A stretch of DNA of 64,000 bases from Solenopsis invicta (lineage: Eukaryota; Arthropoda; Insecta; Hymenoptera; Formicidae): assembly GCF_016802725.1 (NCBI RefSeq), contig NC_052665.1, forward strand, positions 12,282,501-12,346,500. The letters are read 5' to 3'. Every line of letters begins with the position of its first letter. Position 1 is the first letter of the stretch. Below the pieces are notes generated by a model. It was not told the DNA's origin. It made no database searches and saw only the letters and a list, made by a program, of their open reading frames with translations. Positions 13,741-25,867 of the stretch are shown one piece after another. Both the position numbers and the translations under genes were made by a program.

Positions 13741-13815
13741 ATATATATAATATATATAATTTATGGAGATTATTATATATATTATTATATAATATGAGAT
13801 ATACATATATAATAA
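13737..13815 (+). repeat. AT dinucleotide-rich low-complexity block
   Basis: Alternating TA runs with interruptions. The open frame crossing it is not a gene. Confidence 0.7.
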
Positions 13816-14030
13816 CGTGGTCATTGTCCGGAAACGACAACGGAAGCAAGACGCGAATAAAGCGAAACAGTATACCAGTAGAGCGTACTATTATTCGAGA
13901 AAAGCTAGAGAGATTCTATCGTATGGTCGTTAGTGCTAAAATATCCGCTGTATGGATCTAAGAGAGAAGAAGCTATTATATAATTTTATCTATTATTATA
14001 TTATTATTAATATTATTACTGTTTAATTTT

Positions 14031-14082
14031 GCCCGTCATGCTTGCCTTGTAACCTTCGAACCTACACGGCGAGCATGTGGGC
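14031..14082 (+). other. Stem-loop 1 of a duplicated structured pair
   Basis: A 52-nt element flanked by ATT-rich sequence. The arms GCCC/GGGC plus CATGCTTGCC/GGCGAGCATG form an outer 4-bp and an inner 10-bp stem (one G-T pair), separated by a small asymmetric bulge. The loop of about 21 nt contains TTCGAA. A second copy lies exactly 104 bases downstream. Function unknown. Confidence 0.6.
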
Positions 14083-14134
14083 ATTATTCTATGTACTATT
14101 CTTAATTATTATTATTTTTATTATTTGAAGTTTT

Positions 14135-14186
14135 GCCTATCATATCCACCTTGTAGCTTTCGAATCTATAAGGCGGATGTGTAGGC
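14135..14186 (+). other. Stem-loop 2 of a duplicated structured pair
   Basis: Also exactly 52 nt and alignable to stem-loop 1 without gaps. The arms are GCCT/AGGC and CATATCCACC/GGCGGATGTG. Relative to copy 1, several arm differences are paired so that base-pairing is kept (C-G to T-A, G-C to A-T, C-G to T-A, T-A to C-G). One A-C mismatch is present. The TTCGAA loop core is shared. Confidence 0.6.
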
Positions 14187-14199
14187 TCTATTATTATTA

Positions 14200-15550
14200 T
14201 TAATATTATTATTATATTAATGATTATGGAACCACATCATATGTAGCTGTGATTTTGCTTTCAAAAAGTAAAAATTAAAAATATTTATAGCAACTGAGAC
14301 GACATCTCTTTATATTCCATTCAGTTATTACCTTTAATCTGCGCTTGTCATGATTTTTGTCGTATATTGCTTTGTTTCTTTTTCTGTAAAATAGGATAGG
14401 AGACATTAATTAGCATAATGAAATAATTTGTGTTATAAATTTGTTGGCCGTCTGCCAATTCGACCGTTCTTATTCAGCATTTTTGTGAGAATCCAATTTC
14501 GTCGCGATAATGCAACATTTGACGCGAACGTTGCATATTTAGACACAAAAAATCACCTAGTCTTCCAAGGAATATTCGGTATTAGTCACAATATAAGCGC
14601 TAATGCAACGTGTTGTGCAATTGTATAAAAATCATTTGGAGTACATTTGGAAAAGATAACACATAGCAACGAAAACATAGCGTACACAGTCCAAAGCGAA
14701 CGATGTCAGTGCGTGTAGCTTTTGGACTTTGAAAGAGAGTTACTTCTTAATCTGTTTCTTAATGCTCTAGACCAAATAATCAGAATGTTTAATTAATACT
14801 GAGATAGCAAAAATTTGCAACAGCCGATGTAACAAGAATTTCAATGAATAAGATGTTGATTTATTCCGTATGCCGATTTGAGATTACAGACTTAACTTTT
14901 CAAAATATATCGATCTCTAAAAATTAAGACAAGAAATGAATATAAAAAAAGAAATAAATTTCGAATTTACATATACATTTCTTTTTTTACCTTATTTAGA
15001 TATTCTCAAGAATTATAATATAATTAATAGTTTATAATAAAGTATGACTTAATTAATTTTTAATGAATTTATTTGATATTTTAATCACTTTTCATGAAGA
15101 AATATTACAATAATTCAAAGTAAAAAAATTTTAATAATTCAAATTTAATATTGATTTCATAATTTGTGTAACTTATAAGAGTCAGTCGAGGTTAATTTTA
15201 ATAAAGACAACCAAGACTATTTTGCAATTTTCTAACTACGTCTGTGGAGGTACATTAATATTTTAAATACACTTTTGCTTCTATCTTGACTACTAGAGTT
15301 AATTAAAAATGCGATAGTGGAAATGATTGATGAAATGGAAAGAGATACAGCGAGAAAAAGAGGAGCAGGAGACAAAAGAATTAAACGAATTAAAAACAAA
15401 CATTTGTTACAATTAATTACATAGAACTACAAATATATATTTTTTGTGACGGCAGTACGTAATTTCAAAGGTTTTGGCGTGCTAAAACCAAATTTGTAGC
15501 ATATTTGTAAAATATTAGATGTTACAAGTATGCTATACAACACACTTTTT
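14200..15550. other. Gene-free AT-rich spacer
   Basis: No supported gene, RNA or repeat element. Reading frames are short and interrupted. Confidence 0.5.
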
Positions 15551-15552
15551 AA

Positions 15553-15816
15553 AACTCAGAGTCACGAACGGGAACCAGCAATAAATCAGCACAAGAGAAA
15601 ATCTTTAAAAAGTGCATTTGAAAATAAAAAGCTCAATTTTATAACAAGAAAATAAAAAAAATGATGTTGAATTATTGATGTAAAATTTACAAAAATATTA
15701 TGAATAAAAGTACAAAAAAGGCAAAAAAAGCAATAAGAACCAAGGAAATTAAAAAATAAAAAAGTTATGAATAAAATAATACGGGATTGCCACGTTCCTG
15801 TTCATGACTCTGAGTT
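15553..15816. repeat. Imperfect inverted repeat pair
   Basis: A 21-base arm at 15555-15575 (beginning CTCAGAGTCACGAACGGGAAC) matches the reverse complement of 15794-15814 with two differences, and weaker matching continues inwards. The pair encloses about 220 bases and abuts the Harbinger-like MITE on the right. It may be the ends of another non-autonomous element. Confidence 0.5.
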
Positions 15817-15823
15817 CGGCTAA

Positions 15824-15980
15824 GGCCCGGTTTTTCATTATCTGGTTTACTTGTGGTTAAACTTAACTTGATGTTTTAACCAATGAGCTTCACCTATGGC
15901 ATCATCATGAGTGAAGCTCATTGGATAAAACATCAGGTTAAATTTAACCATAAGTTAACCGGATAATGAAAAACCGGGCC
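15824..15980. mobile_element. Harbinger-like MITE (foldback, TAA target duplication)
   Basis: A 157-bp element that is almost a full-length palindrome. The ends are GGCCCGGTTTTTCATTATC and its complement, and the arms run through GGTTAA-type motifs to a short centre near 15900. It is flanked by TAA on both sides (15821-15823, 15981-15983). GGCCC termini and a TWA target duplication are typical of PIF/Harbinger non-autonomous elements. It has no coding capacity. Confidence 0.85.
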
Positions 15981-15983
15981 TAA

Positions 15984-18900
15984 GTGTGATGAGCATACTT
16001 GTAATATATAATTTTTTTCACTGTGTTGACCCGTTTATAAAACATCATAGGTAAGTAGATTTTTTTCATGCTAAATTTGAATTTGTAGCCTATATTTCTC
16101 TATCACATCAGATTTACGAAATATTTTAACTTAAAAATTCCCGAAATAGGCTTTTTTAGAACTTTAAGATTAGAATAGTTCGGAAACTTGACGTGATGGA
16201 TCAATTTGGACTACGGATTTGGTTCTTCCATGCCGAAAACCTTCGTTATTACATACTACCGTTTTAAGATCAAAATTTTTGTTGGCCTGTGTTATTTGTA
16301 TATATTTGAGTTTTCAAAGATAGCGACCTTTTTATTTTAAGTACATCTCACGATCACAATTTTGAATCGTGCATTAATTTAATTTATTGTAAGCGTGTAT
16401 TATAATGAGATTTTAAATTAAATATTATATCACGTTCAAAATAACGGCACAATTGATTTTAGTTGCGCAAACGTCAAACGGGACGACTCGGAAAAAATGA
16501 ATTTGTGATCAGGCTGTACCGCAATTTGTTATTTGTTAGTTATAAGCCGAAGGATCAATAAATATTATATTGCAACAAGATTTCGAACAAAACAACGATT
16601 TCAGATACACTATGACTTGAATGTTTTCTAGTTGACTATTTAAAAAAAATTGAAATTTTTATCTGTTTGTAATAATATTAAACTAAAAGATATTTGTACA
16701 AATAATCTGTATTATACTCTAATACATGCTTTTTTTAATCAAACAAAGCTATATAAAATTTGAATCGAGTCTTTATCACTAATACACAAAGAAACTAGTA
16801 ATGTATTGTTTTAAACTATATCGTTGCAAAATTAAAAAAATTAAAAAAATAATAGTCTTCAAGAAAGATGACGGTAAGTGTCTAAATAAAACTAAAATTT
16901 TAAATGAAGAAAGTATATTGCCGATTTAGCTGCATGAAAAGCTTCACTAAACATGCGTTTTAGAGAATTTCCGAGACATGTGATCATTTCATGATGAAGA
17001 TGAACGGTCAATGTGTCTAGACGGGTGCACGTGATACAAGCGTGACTCGGCTTAATCAGTAATTCGGCTGTTTCACAACTCTCGTCGTAGAAAAGAAAAG
17101 GGAATGACCTGTGAATTTCAGATTATTTTGATTTTGAATTTAATATTTTGAAACTTATTCATATTTATGATAAATGGAATAAAACCTACGCCTACAAATA
17201 TTTTACATATACTATTTGTCGACAATTATAAGCTACATGAATAATTCACAATGACTTCTAATGCAAAATAGATTAAATGACCAATAGATTATCTGTATTT
17301 TCTTGATAAAAATTTGGATTGCATTTTTACGAAAACTTAATAAACACGAGATGATAATTTACAAATTTAGCAATTAAATTACGATATGTTTATTACGAAA
17401 GAACTGTTGTTTTATCAGTTCTTTTTATCAAATGTGTGGTCGACCTCGCTTAGGATTGCATCATTCCCAGTTTTCTCAAAACCAATAAAAATGTTGGCTA
17501 TATTTGCTCTTACATGTCGAGCACGACCAGATAACGAATCGCGATTAATTTGACATTCGATCTCTATACATACGTTACATACACAGATTCTGCGATTGCA
17601 GAAGAAGGGTATCAACACGATATGAAAAAAAGATTTGCTGATGTTTTCTGCATTGTGTTTGTACTGTTATCGACATTGCGAAGCAGATAGAAGTGATGAA
17701 AAAGAGGAAAATTACAAGCATAGAAATAGAGCAGCGTAAAGTGGGAGAAAGTTCACTATAAACAGAAATCAGCTGGATATCGGTGAAGAGCGAAGTTCAT
17801 GGGAAAATATTTATAACGAAAGACTTTTTCTTAAAATAATAGAATTGTAAAAAATTTATAGAAATTAGATGATTTAGCACTCACTAGTATAGCGTTGTCT
17901 ATTTTCTTTATAAAAATAAAAGAAAAAGAGAGAGAAAATTATCAAAAAAAATAAAATTTATCACAAAGATCTTAATTTTTAAAGATTCTTTGATTTGAGC
18001 AGACTTGGTTATTTGCATTTAACGTTTTTAAGACAAGAAGCACATGTGTTTTTGATATCTGATAATAAGTTGCTGTCAGCAAGGTATGTACATTTTTAAA
18101 ACCAAAATATTTGATGCGTCAGAGAGTTAACAATTGCGACGCATTGCAATTATAACAACAGATACGAAAAACATTTTGAAAGTATTTTTTCTGTGTATGT
18201 ATGGTGGCAAGATGCATAATTTAAACCTATAAAACACGGATAAATCAATCTGTAAATAGATGCAAATAAATATTTATTAATTCTGCTGCTTGTTTCCATC
18301 TATTTCACCTTAAATGGATTTTATTTTTTTGTGAATATTTTATTTAAAATCTTCTTTCTTTGGTATTTTTTTATGACTTTTGTCTTCTGTTAATATAAGA
18401 TTGCTTTTCTGTGAAATTTTTTTTTTATTTTTTAAAGTAATATATTTTTTTGATTATACTAATCACAAAACAATATGACAGTATGAACAAATAAAAATTA
18501 GTACACGAAAAAACATTTATGTTTATTAAATAAATATATTTATATAATTTTTTTTGATAAAAATATTTTGTAAGTTTATAAATGAATTATTTTTGCTTGC
18601 TAATATTTTTTCTCTACTTAAATATTGGATGAGAGCAAAAGTTTATACCGGATTTCAGTAAATATTATTACAGAAGTCTGGTAACGCCATTAATTGTTAT
18701 GTGTACGTATTACATCTATGTATAAAAAAGTGGCATTCAACGATTATTTGAGCGAAAAATTTATGTTGATTAAATTTATGTAGTGGAAAAAACTTTTAAA
18801 AATGAAAAAAGTTGCATTTACTTAATGTTATGTTTTATCAGTTTGAGAAGGATGTAATAATAATTGGAACTGCCGTAGAAAAACAGATGTTTATCAGTAT

Positions 18901-19355
18901 CGTGCGCCAGTAATTTTGAACTGTTAAAAAAGTAATTAGCAAAATTTAGACACAGTGATTTCCACCCAGCTACGCTCTGATTGACTTTTTGACATAGATA
19001 ATGACATTGTGCGCAATTTAATGCAAAATAAACAATAAGTTAATTTAAACTAACAAAAATATCAAACATAAGCCTATGAGTCGCAACGATTCTTAAGTCC
19101 GAAATCATAGTCGCTTTTCAAATTTCAAGATTAGTCTGTTTTTGTTTCGCGTACGTTTACCATATGCCAGGCAAAGATAGATTGATCTTGAGATTTAAAA
19201 AAGTTTATGAACCGGACCTTAGTGCTAAATAATAATTTTTAATAATTTCCAGCTTATTCGAATTATGCATGGCATATTCGTTGAAATACAGTTATTGGAA
19301 TTCTCCACATCCAAAATTCCATATTATAGTTGCCAGACCTGTTATTAAATTTAGG
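15984..19355. other. Gene-free AT-rich spacer
   Basis: No frame with protein-like composition and no element with clear termini was found. The open frame at 17415-17618 (-) has no recognisable motif. Confidence 0.5.
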
Positions 19356-19360
19356 TGGTG

Positions 19361-19377
19361 ACAACCTAACCTAACCA
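19361..19377. repeat. Short CCTAA (TTAGG-type) run
   Basis: Contains AACCTAACCTAACC, about two and a half units of the complement of the arthropod telomere repeat TTAGG. It abuts a decayed mariner fragment. It is too short to be a telomere and is probably an interstitial trace. Confidence 0.5.
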
Positions 19378-19575
19378 TTCAATGCAAAAAGATCGATCAA
19401 AACGTGGCTGGTTGTCAAAGTTAAAACCATCATGTCTAAATTTAACAAACCATTTCTGAATAGTGCGAATTGCTGATATACAATCTTTACAGATTTATTA
19501 ATTGTTTTTTTTACGGCAGTTACAATTATCACACCCTTCCAAAATTTATAAAGCATAACATGCCGTAAATGCAAC
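19371..19575 (-). pseudogene. Decayed mariner transposase, N-terminal part
   Basis: On the minus strand the frame reads LRHVMLYKFWKG near its start and FALFRNGLLNLD further on. These match the layout of the helix-turn-helix N-terminus of mariner transposases (an LRH..L..F.KG start and a WF..FRNGDF.L element). The DNA-binding core is degraded and no catalytic part follows on this strand. A catalytic-domain fragment lies on the opposite strand about 340 bases away. Confidence 0.55.
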
Positions 19576-19914
19576 TTTTCTTCGTTTATTTAAACAAATA
19601 ATTTTTTTACAACGTAAATTTAATCAAAACACAAGTCTTTCGTTCAAATGACTATTAAGTATGCCATGAATATGCTACGTGCAGTTCAAATAAGCTGGAG
19701 ATTGGCTGCGTTCAGCAGAAAAGACAGTTTTGTAACTGTCGTAAAATTCTTTAGTAATATTGGTTTTTGCTCGTGATTCTTGTCGGATTTGAATGTATAA
19801 ACCAATGCTGAACGCAATCAGTACAAATTATTATTCAGCACTGTATAAGATCCGATTGATATAGGTAACCTATATTACCTTATGTTTAATGCAAAAATAA
19901 TTCGTGAATTTCAA

Positions 19915-20215
19915 TAGAAGAGATTTCTGAGAGACTCAACATTGACAGATTGACCGCAATTCGGTATATAAAAAGAATTGGTTATACTTTAAAGCCGTTA
20001 TATGAGTGCCGCATTTGTTAACAGAAGTGATGAAACAGAAGTGAATTAAGTTTCCGCAGCTGTTTCTCTCTCTTTGCTTGGTCAACTAAGCAAAGAACCA
20101 TTTTTAGATCGAATTGTGACTGATGATGAAAAATGAATTTTGTGTAATAATGTTCAACGCAAACGTACTTGGAAACTAGCAGATAAACAGAATCCATAAT
20201 AGAAACCAATTTGCA
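19915..20215 (+). pseudogene. Decayed mariner transposase, linker and catalytic fragment
   Basis: The first frame reads EISERLNIDRLTAIRYIKRIGY, resembling the second helix-turn-helix (split here after residue 20: the final GY closes the motif). After a frameshift, another frame reads EPFLDRIVTDDEK, a stop, then ILCNNVQRKRTW. This is the mariner block around the second catalytic Asp, with the usual Trp codon turned into TGA. Stops and a frameshift make it non-functional. A SINE-like fragment follows at 20338. Confidence 0.8.
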
Positions 20216-20337
20216 TCCAAAAGCTTCATGACTCAAGATCGTGGTAATTTAAAATATGCTCGTGTACGGTGTGTAGTAACTGTTTTGGCATAGATATTTT
20301 TGTGGATTTTCTTTCCGCGGTAGAAGTAGTGATTAAA

Positions 20338-20421
20338 AATCTGATATGTTCTGATTGTGAGATTTGAACCTATGAATCCACAGAGAACAAACGCGCAACT
20401 CTTATGCCACGATCATAACAC
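20338..20421 (-). mobile_element. tRNA-derived SINE head (copy 1)
   Basis: On the minus strand it contains an A-box-like TGGCATAAGAGTTG and, about 30 bases later, a B-box-like GGTTCAAATCT, as in tRNA-derived pol III promoters. No acceptor stem pairs, so it is not a working tRNA gene. A similar sequence in the same orientation lies at 37708-37787. Confidence 0.55.
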
Positions 20422-21311
20422 TGATGCAATAATGATTTACAATAATGATGTAAAAAAAAAACATTTATTAATTTAATATTGATTTTATTTATGTATAAAA
20501 ATTTTTTATACATATACTTTAATTACTGTATTATAATGACTTTTGGTCGTGTGTTTAACGAATAATAAATTATTTTCCAAATGCTATTCTGCATATGCAA
20601 AAATCAATAAAAACTGCAATTTTATATTTATTTATGAGAAAAGTATGCTTTAATTATACATGTCTTATTGTTCTGACAATATTTATTAAACTGATCTGTT
20701 ACTGGTATTTATGTATCAGTCAACGTGAAACTTGATTTCCATGTACGCATTACCACACATTAAATATCGTATCAAACACTCTATAGGTTGCAATCAAATG
20801 ATTGTTTTTTTTTTCAAATGCGCACATTTGACGTGTGTTATAATGCGTGACAACATATATTAATATGGAAACCAGGAGCAAAATATTCATGGATCATCAC
20901 GAAGTATTAAATCTCGTACGAGCGCAGAGATCAAGCAATGTGATGAGAATCCTGGTTTGAATGAGTAGTTTTGCTTAGAAATTGCCCCCTTTCTCTAAAT
21001 TCCTAGGAAAACTTCGTAAAAAAATTCTTGAATACTTTTTTATTATAATGTTATGTGTATCATATTTAGAATGTAATAAAATAATAAAAAAGTTTATTTT
21101 AACATGTTGAAAAATATTTAATATTAAAAAAAACTTATTTTAAATGTAAGAAATAAACGTTTTCCAAGTTTTAAAAAATGATTTTACAAACATTAAACGT
21201 TCTCTTAATGGAGAAAAGAAAACTTAAAATTGTTTCTAAAAATGTTTTTCAAATGTTAAAAAAAAAATTTTGAAAACATTGTTTAATGATTGAGATAATA
21301 CATCTCTCACG

Positions 21312-21404
21312 AGGACACGCAAATTTTTTATTAAAAAGCAAGAATACGTCCAATATCCACTATATTCGCCAAATTTATCATCCCGTAACTATTATCTATT
21401 TTCA
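21312..21404 (+). pseudogene. Decayed Tc1/mariner transposase C-terminal fragment
   Basis: The frame reads KKQEYVQYPLYSPNLSSRNY followed by YLFS and a stop. This matches the PPYSPDLAPxDYxLF block around the last catalytic Asp of mariner transposases, with that Asp replaced by Arg. It may belong to the same old insertion as the fragment at 19915-20215, separated by later insertions. Confidence 0.7.
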
Positions 21405-21533
21405 TAATGAACTTTGCTTTAGAACTTTATTCTGTGATACTATCATCATACACAAGCTACTGTGATGAGGATCACTGAGGCTATGCTAACGAAGACTTAT
21501 AGAGATTTATACACTCATTGACTGGCCATGCCA

Positions 21534-22207
21534 ACACAGAAAAAAATAGATTGAGTTGTTCAGCAAAGCTATAGTGCTTGCTGTGTAAGGTCAACATCTA
21601 CAGATTTGATAGTTCAACAAAGAAATAATGTTTAAAAGCAATGAATGAATTGTTAGAGCAACTAATTCTCTACTACAATGAAAATTGATCATGTAACAAG
21701 ACAAACTGTTTCTTATTGATTTTTTAATAAAAACCATGCCGCATACCAAATCATTATCAACACGTTAGGTTTTTAAAATAATATTGTGTAAAAAATGGCA
21801 TTTTTGCGATATTTGAAATTTTTTTGTAGGAAAGGTTGACATTATCTAAAATTTTGATCAGATGTCATAAATTTGTATTTTATAGGGGATAAATAACACA
21901 TTTATGACTTTTAATCAGAATTTTTAAATAACATTGACGTTTTTTACAAAAAGATTTACAATATCGCAAAAAAGTCAATTTTTACATAATAATCCGTAAT
22001 TATTTCTGAAACCCGACGTGATGATAAAAATGACTTGCGCCATCGTTTTCAACATCCATAAATCTGTAAAATCTGTTTTTTTTTAAAATACTGTGCATTA
22101 TTAAAACAAGGTATGGATGACTATTGTAACATTGGAATGAAAATACATAAGAAATAAATGTTAACAAAGTACATTAAATTTTAATTTGACTAAATTTCTT
22201 TCTGTGT
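21534..22207. mobile_element. Foldback/TIR element, about 0.67 kb
   Basis: The ends are inverted: ACACAGAAAaAAAT at 21534 and its near-complement closing at 22207. Inside, 21761-21880 and 21895-22020 form long imperfect inverted arms around a centre near 21888. The arms include a matched TTTTGCGATAT motif and a TCATAAATTTG/CACATTTATGA pair. No coding frame is present, so this is a non-autonomous element. Confidence 0.65.
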
Positions 22208-22209
22208 AG

Positions 22210-24150
22210 GAAATTTGAACACAACAGAGATAATTGGCTTTTTTAATGAAACTGATGTAAATTTAAGAAAATTGTTTATTTTTAATGAGTTGGAATAAAA
22301 TAACGTTGTAAGCACGTGTCTTTTTACGACGTTTAATTTGACACTTCAATTAATTTAAATATTAAATTCCTTATCAACGTAGCTTATCTGTGCGACTTCA
22401 TTTACATAAGCGATATATTGAATTGATGTATTGTATGATATCGTGCTTTATTTATGCGATATTTAGAAAAATATTGTATATAAACAAAATTGCTTTTATA
22501 ATAATTGGATTAACCGAAACTTTCCATCATTGCTTCTTGCGCTTCTGAGATTAAATCAATGAAAAAAAGTGGCATCCAATCAAAACGGTATTTATAAGAT
22601 AACTTTAATGCGACACTGTTTTGTCTACATTGTAAAGCAGTCTGGGGAATGGGGATCCTTCCGTCGAACAGTCATTGGAGAGCACGCAGCACGTCACGCT
22701 TGGCGCGTGTCAAACAGCCTTGAAAAAAGCGAGGTCAATGAAATGACACGTATTCCTTTATTCTGAAAAATTGGTATATGCCACTAAATTGGTTTTTAAT
22801 GGCAAAATTCTGTTAGTTAAATATATTATTATGGCATACTTAGCCATTAAATTGAAGAAAATTGTCATCACTCATTACCTCTTTTCGTCGTGATCACGCA
22901 TTCTCCTCGTGCTTCAGTGAGCTAATACGTCGGTCCTATAAAAGAATCTCTTGGGATCCTCGCGATCATCGCGATCTCCGTGATCATACCTTGGCTTTTC
23001 GTTTCAGGAAAGATTTTGACTGCTTTGCATTACATTAAAAAGCAACAAAATGATATAAGAAAACGCAGCGAGAAGTGATGTTACAGCATTAAATTAAGAA
23101 AGCCTTATCACTAAACAGCTTTACGACATGTATTTGTATGTAATACTTAATGTAGTTTGAAACCGGTTTCAGTTAATTATGATTTAATATTTCAACATAA
23201 CATAGGATTTAAATTGACTACCAGCTGTTTAAATACGTTTTCTCTTGCGGGAAGAATTCTGCTTCACTATTGTTAAATATAGAATATTTTAACGTTATGA
23301 CTATGTTTCCGAAACAAATAGGCATGGCTCCAAAACTGATGAAATGTCGCAGAACAGAGTTGCGGAGTTCCAGTTTTATTTTACTTCGAAACAGAATGAC
23401 AAATTTTTCCCCGGAATCAAAATTTACAATAGAATGACGAATTTTTCGAAAATTACGCATTATCAATTTTTTCGAATCGCGGAGTTAAATCAACAGAATT
23501 GCCGGTGATGCAAACTCCGCTTCCGTTGCATGAAAGTATAATTCCATCAATAACACTATGCGGGTATCAATCGAGCTTCTAGGATCCGGCAACGCATCAG
23601 AGAATGAATGCGTGCGTGTCGAAAGTCTCGTCTCTGCGGTCGTGCACGCATTTCCTCGCGTCGATGACTTTTTTTTTCCTGTTCTCGGTATTCATACGGG
23701 AAACATATCTCGACCCTCCGGGTCGGCACCGTCAGCCAATCCAGAGTCAGCTCCGATAGAAGTTGCCATTTGGACTGGTTCGGAGCATGCCGACGTTCTC
23801 CACGCTGATCGTGCTCGTGAGTTTGGAGAGTCGGTAGAGGTGGATAAACGGACTGGTAGTTGTTAGCTGGCACGACCGAAGCCGGTTTAGTAACCGAGCG
23901 AGCATCGAGACGCAACAATCCACTCAGTACCAGCAGCTCTTCCACTCGCGTGTTGTATTATTGATCGGGAGCGTTCGTTTGGCGACGCCAAGGATGGGCA
24001 TATTTCGCGAATTTCCTATAGTTTTCAATCTCTACAGGAAGTACAGTTAGCTCTTGGCTATTTCTGAAATCGCGTTCATACGAGACAAGTGGAAGCTCTC
24101 AGGTAGCTGAGAAACAGATGCCGAATCCTCCATTACACTGACACGAAGGT
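22210..24150 (+). other. Spacer with possible promoter and first exon for the 26677 gene
   Basis: A TATAAAAG lies at 22937-22944, and a more GC-rich block runs from about 23490 to 24150. The block ends in CACGAAG followed by GTGAGC at about 24148, a good splice donor. Both strands have overlapping open frames but neither looks like a protein. A non-coding first exon spliced towards 26562 is plausible but unproven. Confidence 0.35.
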
Positions 24151-24873
24151 GAGCGGCACATGCAAAGTTACACTTATAAATATATTTTCAGAATTGAAAG
24201 TCTTGGGCTTGATAGAATTTCCGCTCTATCTAATTCGATTTAAAAACCTTTATTTTACTCGTCTTACTTTAAATGAGGTCAATCGAAATCGTCCTCACGC
24301 AATGCCTTGTAAATAGACTTTTTTTAATAATGTATTCTAATTGCTTATACCTCAATTAGAAATGCATTATAATAAGAAGTTGTTTGTGCAATGCATCAAT
24401 AATTAATTCAGTGGTATGAAAAGTATTGCACATGCTTGCATAGTTATCAGTGATTACCATTCAAATTATTAGCTTCGGCAGCAAAAATTTGCATGTTGGT
24501 TTCGCGTTTGAATTTAGACTTTGTGATTTATACGAAAGAACGGTTTTAGTAATGTGTCTAAAAATTTAACTGGATACACATTTAAAAATGAATTTGTTAG
24601 ACTATCAAAATAATAGGATGCTCAAAAATTGGTTATTAGAATGTCAAAACATTTTTCTTTGCTTGTTATACTCAAAGGTTCTTTAGAATTATGTGAAAAT
24701 ATCATAGGTCAATAAATGAGCGAGTTGGGTTTATTTCCTGTAATTAATTTCTTATATTATACATATAAATAGTATTAATAAGTAGAGAAGGTTTCAAGGT
24801 TAACTGAATTCTCTTTAGCCTTTATATTTATATATTTAGAATAATTTCAACATAAGTTTTCTTAATAATTATA

Positions 24874-25028
24874 TTAAAAAAAATTAATAAACAAATGCTA
24901 AAATTTCGTGCCTGCATTCATTGGTGTTAGTAATATTACAATAAAAAAAACTTGGCGTTTTATTTATTGCAATATTACCGACACCAATGGATGCAAACAC
25001 GGAACATTTATTTATTAATTTTTATTAT
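24874..25028. repeat. Foldback hairpin element, about 150 bp
   Basis: Arms of about 65 bases pair across a short centre near 24950. Matched motifs are AATTAATAAA...AAATG, the GCATTCATTGGTGT / ACACCAATGGATGC pair, and AATATTACAAT / ATTGCAATATT. No coding capacity; probably a MITE. Confidence 0.7.
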
Positions 25029-25867
25029 TATAATTATTTAAAAAGATCTATGTTTAAATTGTAATATAACGTTGCGGTTGAAGAGAACTTAGTTAAGACG
25101 AAATGTTCGTAGTAATTATTTTTATAAGCTGTAAATTAATTAAAGAAAATAACGCTCGCTTGTTTATTAGCCTATTATCGTTTTATGTTATTATTGTTAA
25201 TGATCTAAAGTGACATTAAAGCCTTTATAATTATTTTAATGGTCCAACAAAATTATTTTTACGTATATACACTTACGTATATACATTTCTTACGTATATA
25301 CACTTTACGCATACATACATATTTTATGTATATGTATAGTATGCTTATTTAAAGTATAATTTATTTACTTTTTAATAAACGGCATTTACTTAGCATTTAG
25401 ATAATATTAAATTTTTTAAAATTTAATATAAATTCTTTCAATTTAAATAAAATTTTTTTTCTATTAACTTAATAGACATGTAATTCTTTCTTCTCCACAT
25501 CAATTTTTAGCATTACTGAGTGATCTATTGTATTTATGCAAAAAAGTTTGATATCGTGAATCTCGATAATCTGTCCGACAAAATTATCCAACCTTACGGT
25601 TTTCCTAATTTACTTTACTAGCCAACAGCGAGAAGGTATCTGCATACGTATGAACATTCTTTTCTTGCCTCATAAACGTGCAAATACAGACAGTTGCGAC
25701 AGAACTCGTTCGCTGATGACAATTTTAAAAATGTACTTCTAAATACTTGTTACTCGATCAATGGTGAAATGTAAAGGCAATACTTTTTAATTTTTTAAAT
25801 TTAGTTTTAATAATTACATTAAAATTTGTTGTATAAGTTTATATTTTAAATTTAAATTTTATAATTA

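Noticed and set aside
20338..20421. Possible tRNA gene on the minus strand
   Set aside because: A- and B-box-like motifs are present but there is no pairing acceptor stem or proper anticodon arm, and a second diverged copy exists; a SINE head fits better.
23556..23945. Overlapping open frames on both strands in a GC-rich block
   Set aside because: Neither has recognisable motifs and each mirrors the other; the block fits a non-coding first exon or promoter better.
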